Shown here one piece after another: positions 34,410 through 34,892 of a stretch of DNA of 34,892 nt; positions within the stretch are counted from its first letter, which is position 1; each line of letters begins with the position of its first letter. Position numbers and translations under genes: made by a program. Origin of the DNA: Verrucomicrobiota bacterium (GTDB lineage: Bacteria > Verrucomicrobiota > Verrucomicrobiia > Limisphaerales > SIBE01); NCBI GenBank assembly GCA_027623095.1, contig JAQBVM010000030.1:1-34892 (forward strand), in the 5' to 3' direction. The notes under the pieces were generated by a model, which was given only the letters and a program-made list of their open reading frames with translations, did not search any database and had not been told where the DNA came from.

Positions 34410-34892
34410 TGTCGTAAACAGGATTGAGCGTTTCTAGGAACTGGGGTTTCAGCAAAGCAAAGAAAAGTTCTTTTTCGGAATGGTGGGCTGATTCCAAGAA
34501 TTTTTCCAGCACAGCGGAGATTTCACCATCGGTTTCCGTCGTGAAAGAATCAATATCGATGATGGACCCTATTTCAGCCGGCTTTTCGACGAGCGCGAGT
34601 CCCTTCCCGATTTGCAGCAGGCTCTTGAAACCGCTATTAGGTCGAACCGTCTTGAAAAAAGTCTCCTCGCCGTCCCAAGACTCGTCATCGACTGAGATGC
34701 GCAACTGGAGTTTGGGAAAGATGTCGAAAGGAAAAGAACTGATGTAGCGTAGACCAAGGCGTACCGTCTGCTTTACGATTCCAGTCTGGCTGAATTGCTG
34801 AAAGATTTCCTTCACGTGGGAGGAAAATGTTACCCAGCCCGGATACTCGCCGCGCGTTCCCACCGCAATCACCTTTGGCCCGACTAGCACTG
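34399..34892 (-). CDS. TIGR04255-like protein, 5' end beyond the window
   Basis: At least 163 codons of the C-terminal portion are present; the frame runs off the window edge, so the true start is not seen. GPKVIAVGTRGEYPGWVTFSSHV, then TVRLGLRYISSFPFD and the terminal block SAHHSEKELFFALLKPQFLETLNPVY are the features by which I recognise the TIGR04255 family, sporadically distributed proteins of about 250 residues without known function. In that family the RxGLRYIN segment and the A-H-x-x-x-K-x-x-F-F-x-L-L-x-x-x-F-L ending are conserved. It is the first visible gene of the overlapping three-gene cassette. Context (antitoxin-like and DUF499/DUF4143 remnants downstream) fits a defence or mobile region. 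Confidence 0.7.
   Translation of the reverse strand, partial: VLVGPKVIAVGTRGEYPGWVTFSSHVKEIFQQFSQTGIVKQTVRLGLRYISSFPFDIFPKLQLRISVDDESWDGEETFFKTVRPNSGFKSLLQIGKGLALVEKPAEIGSIIDIDSFTTETDGEISAVLEKFLESAHHSEKELFFALLKPQFLETLNPVYDNAN

Noticed and set aside
1-34892. tRNA or rRNA genes
   Set aside because: No cloverleaf with T-loop GTTCRA and CCA-type acceptor, and no rRNA signature, was recognised on either strand; R1 is cloverleaf-like but lacks tRNA consensus positions.

Overview
The window looks like a chromosomal segment of a verrucomicrobial bacterium (Verrucomicrobiota, probably near Pedosphaera/Limisphaerales). The evidence is a PSCyt1/DUF1549/DUF1553 protein, a PVC-type CxxCH heme-binding beta-propeller protein, a prepilin-type protein with the H-X9-DG motif, a DUF6655 lipoprotein, and many short GC-rich palindromic repeats of a kind I associate with this phylum. 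No rRNA, tRNA or CRISPR array was recognised. The lineage is inferred from gene families, not from a marker gene.

Layout. 0.1-5.4 kb (+): a short C-terminal-like ORF, a soluble Ser/Thr kinase, a DUF6655 lipoprotein and a large PSCyt1/DUF1549/DUF1553 protein. 5.5-7.4 kb (-): an Ldh_2-family dehydrogenase and a pseudopilin-like protein. 7.9-8.5 kb (+): an ECF sigma factor. 8.6-10.0 kb (-): a PfpI/DJ-1 protein and a TIM-barrel isomerase in a tight pair. 10.7-12.3 kb (-): an O-methyltransferase and a truncated formylglycine-generating-enzyme gene. 12.9-16.0 kb (-): a MoaD/ThiS-like protein, an Asp-box beta-propeller and a sodium:solute symporter. 16.3-17.5 kb (+): a secreted alpha/beta hydrolase. 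17.5-20.1 kb (-): a Tat-exported PhoD-like phosphatase. 20.6-25.3 kb (-): glycogen phosphorylase and a phosphoketolase broken by an internal deletion. 25.7-29.3 kb (-): the PVC heme-binding protein. 29.8-30.7 kb (-): a glycerophosphodiester phosphodiesterase. 30.8-34.9 kb: a decayed region that looks like the edge of a defence or mobile island.

Two themes stand out. First, almost every longer intergenic gap carries a dispersed palindromic repeat. I can pair up at least five families inside this one window; one 52-bp family (R1) keeps a cloverleaf-like fold through a compensatory base-pair change. Second, gene decay is frequent: a truncated FGE, a phosphoketolase deleted between 8-bp repeats, a DUF499 ATPase with a 1-nt frameshift and lost 3' end, a DUF4143 ATPase with an amber stop and no Walker A, and a 3'-truncated isomerase. 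The DUF499 and isomerase remnants meet tail to tail at one breakpoint near 31449.

The best candidates for undescribed biology are (i) the MoaD/ThiS-like plus Asp-box propeller pair, in which the diglycine codons of the first gene are also the Shine-Dalgarno of the second, and (ii) a three-gene overlapping cassette at the right edge (TIGR04255-like protein, 103-aa protein, 204-aa protein) next to an antitoxin-like gene and the decayed ATPases.
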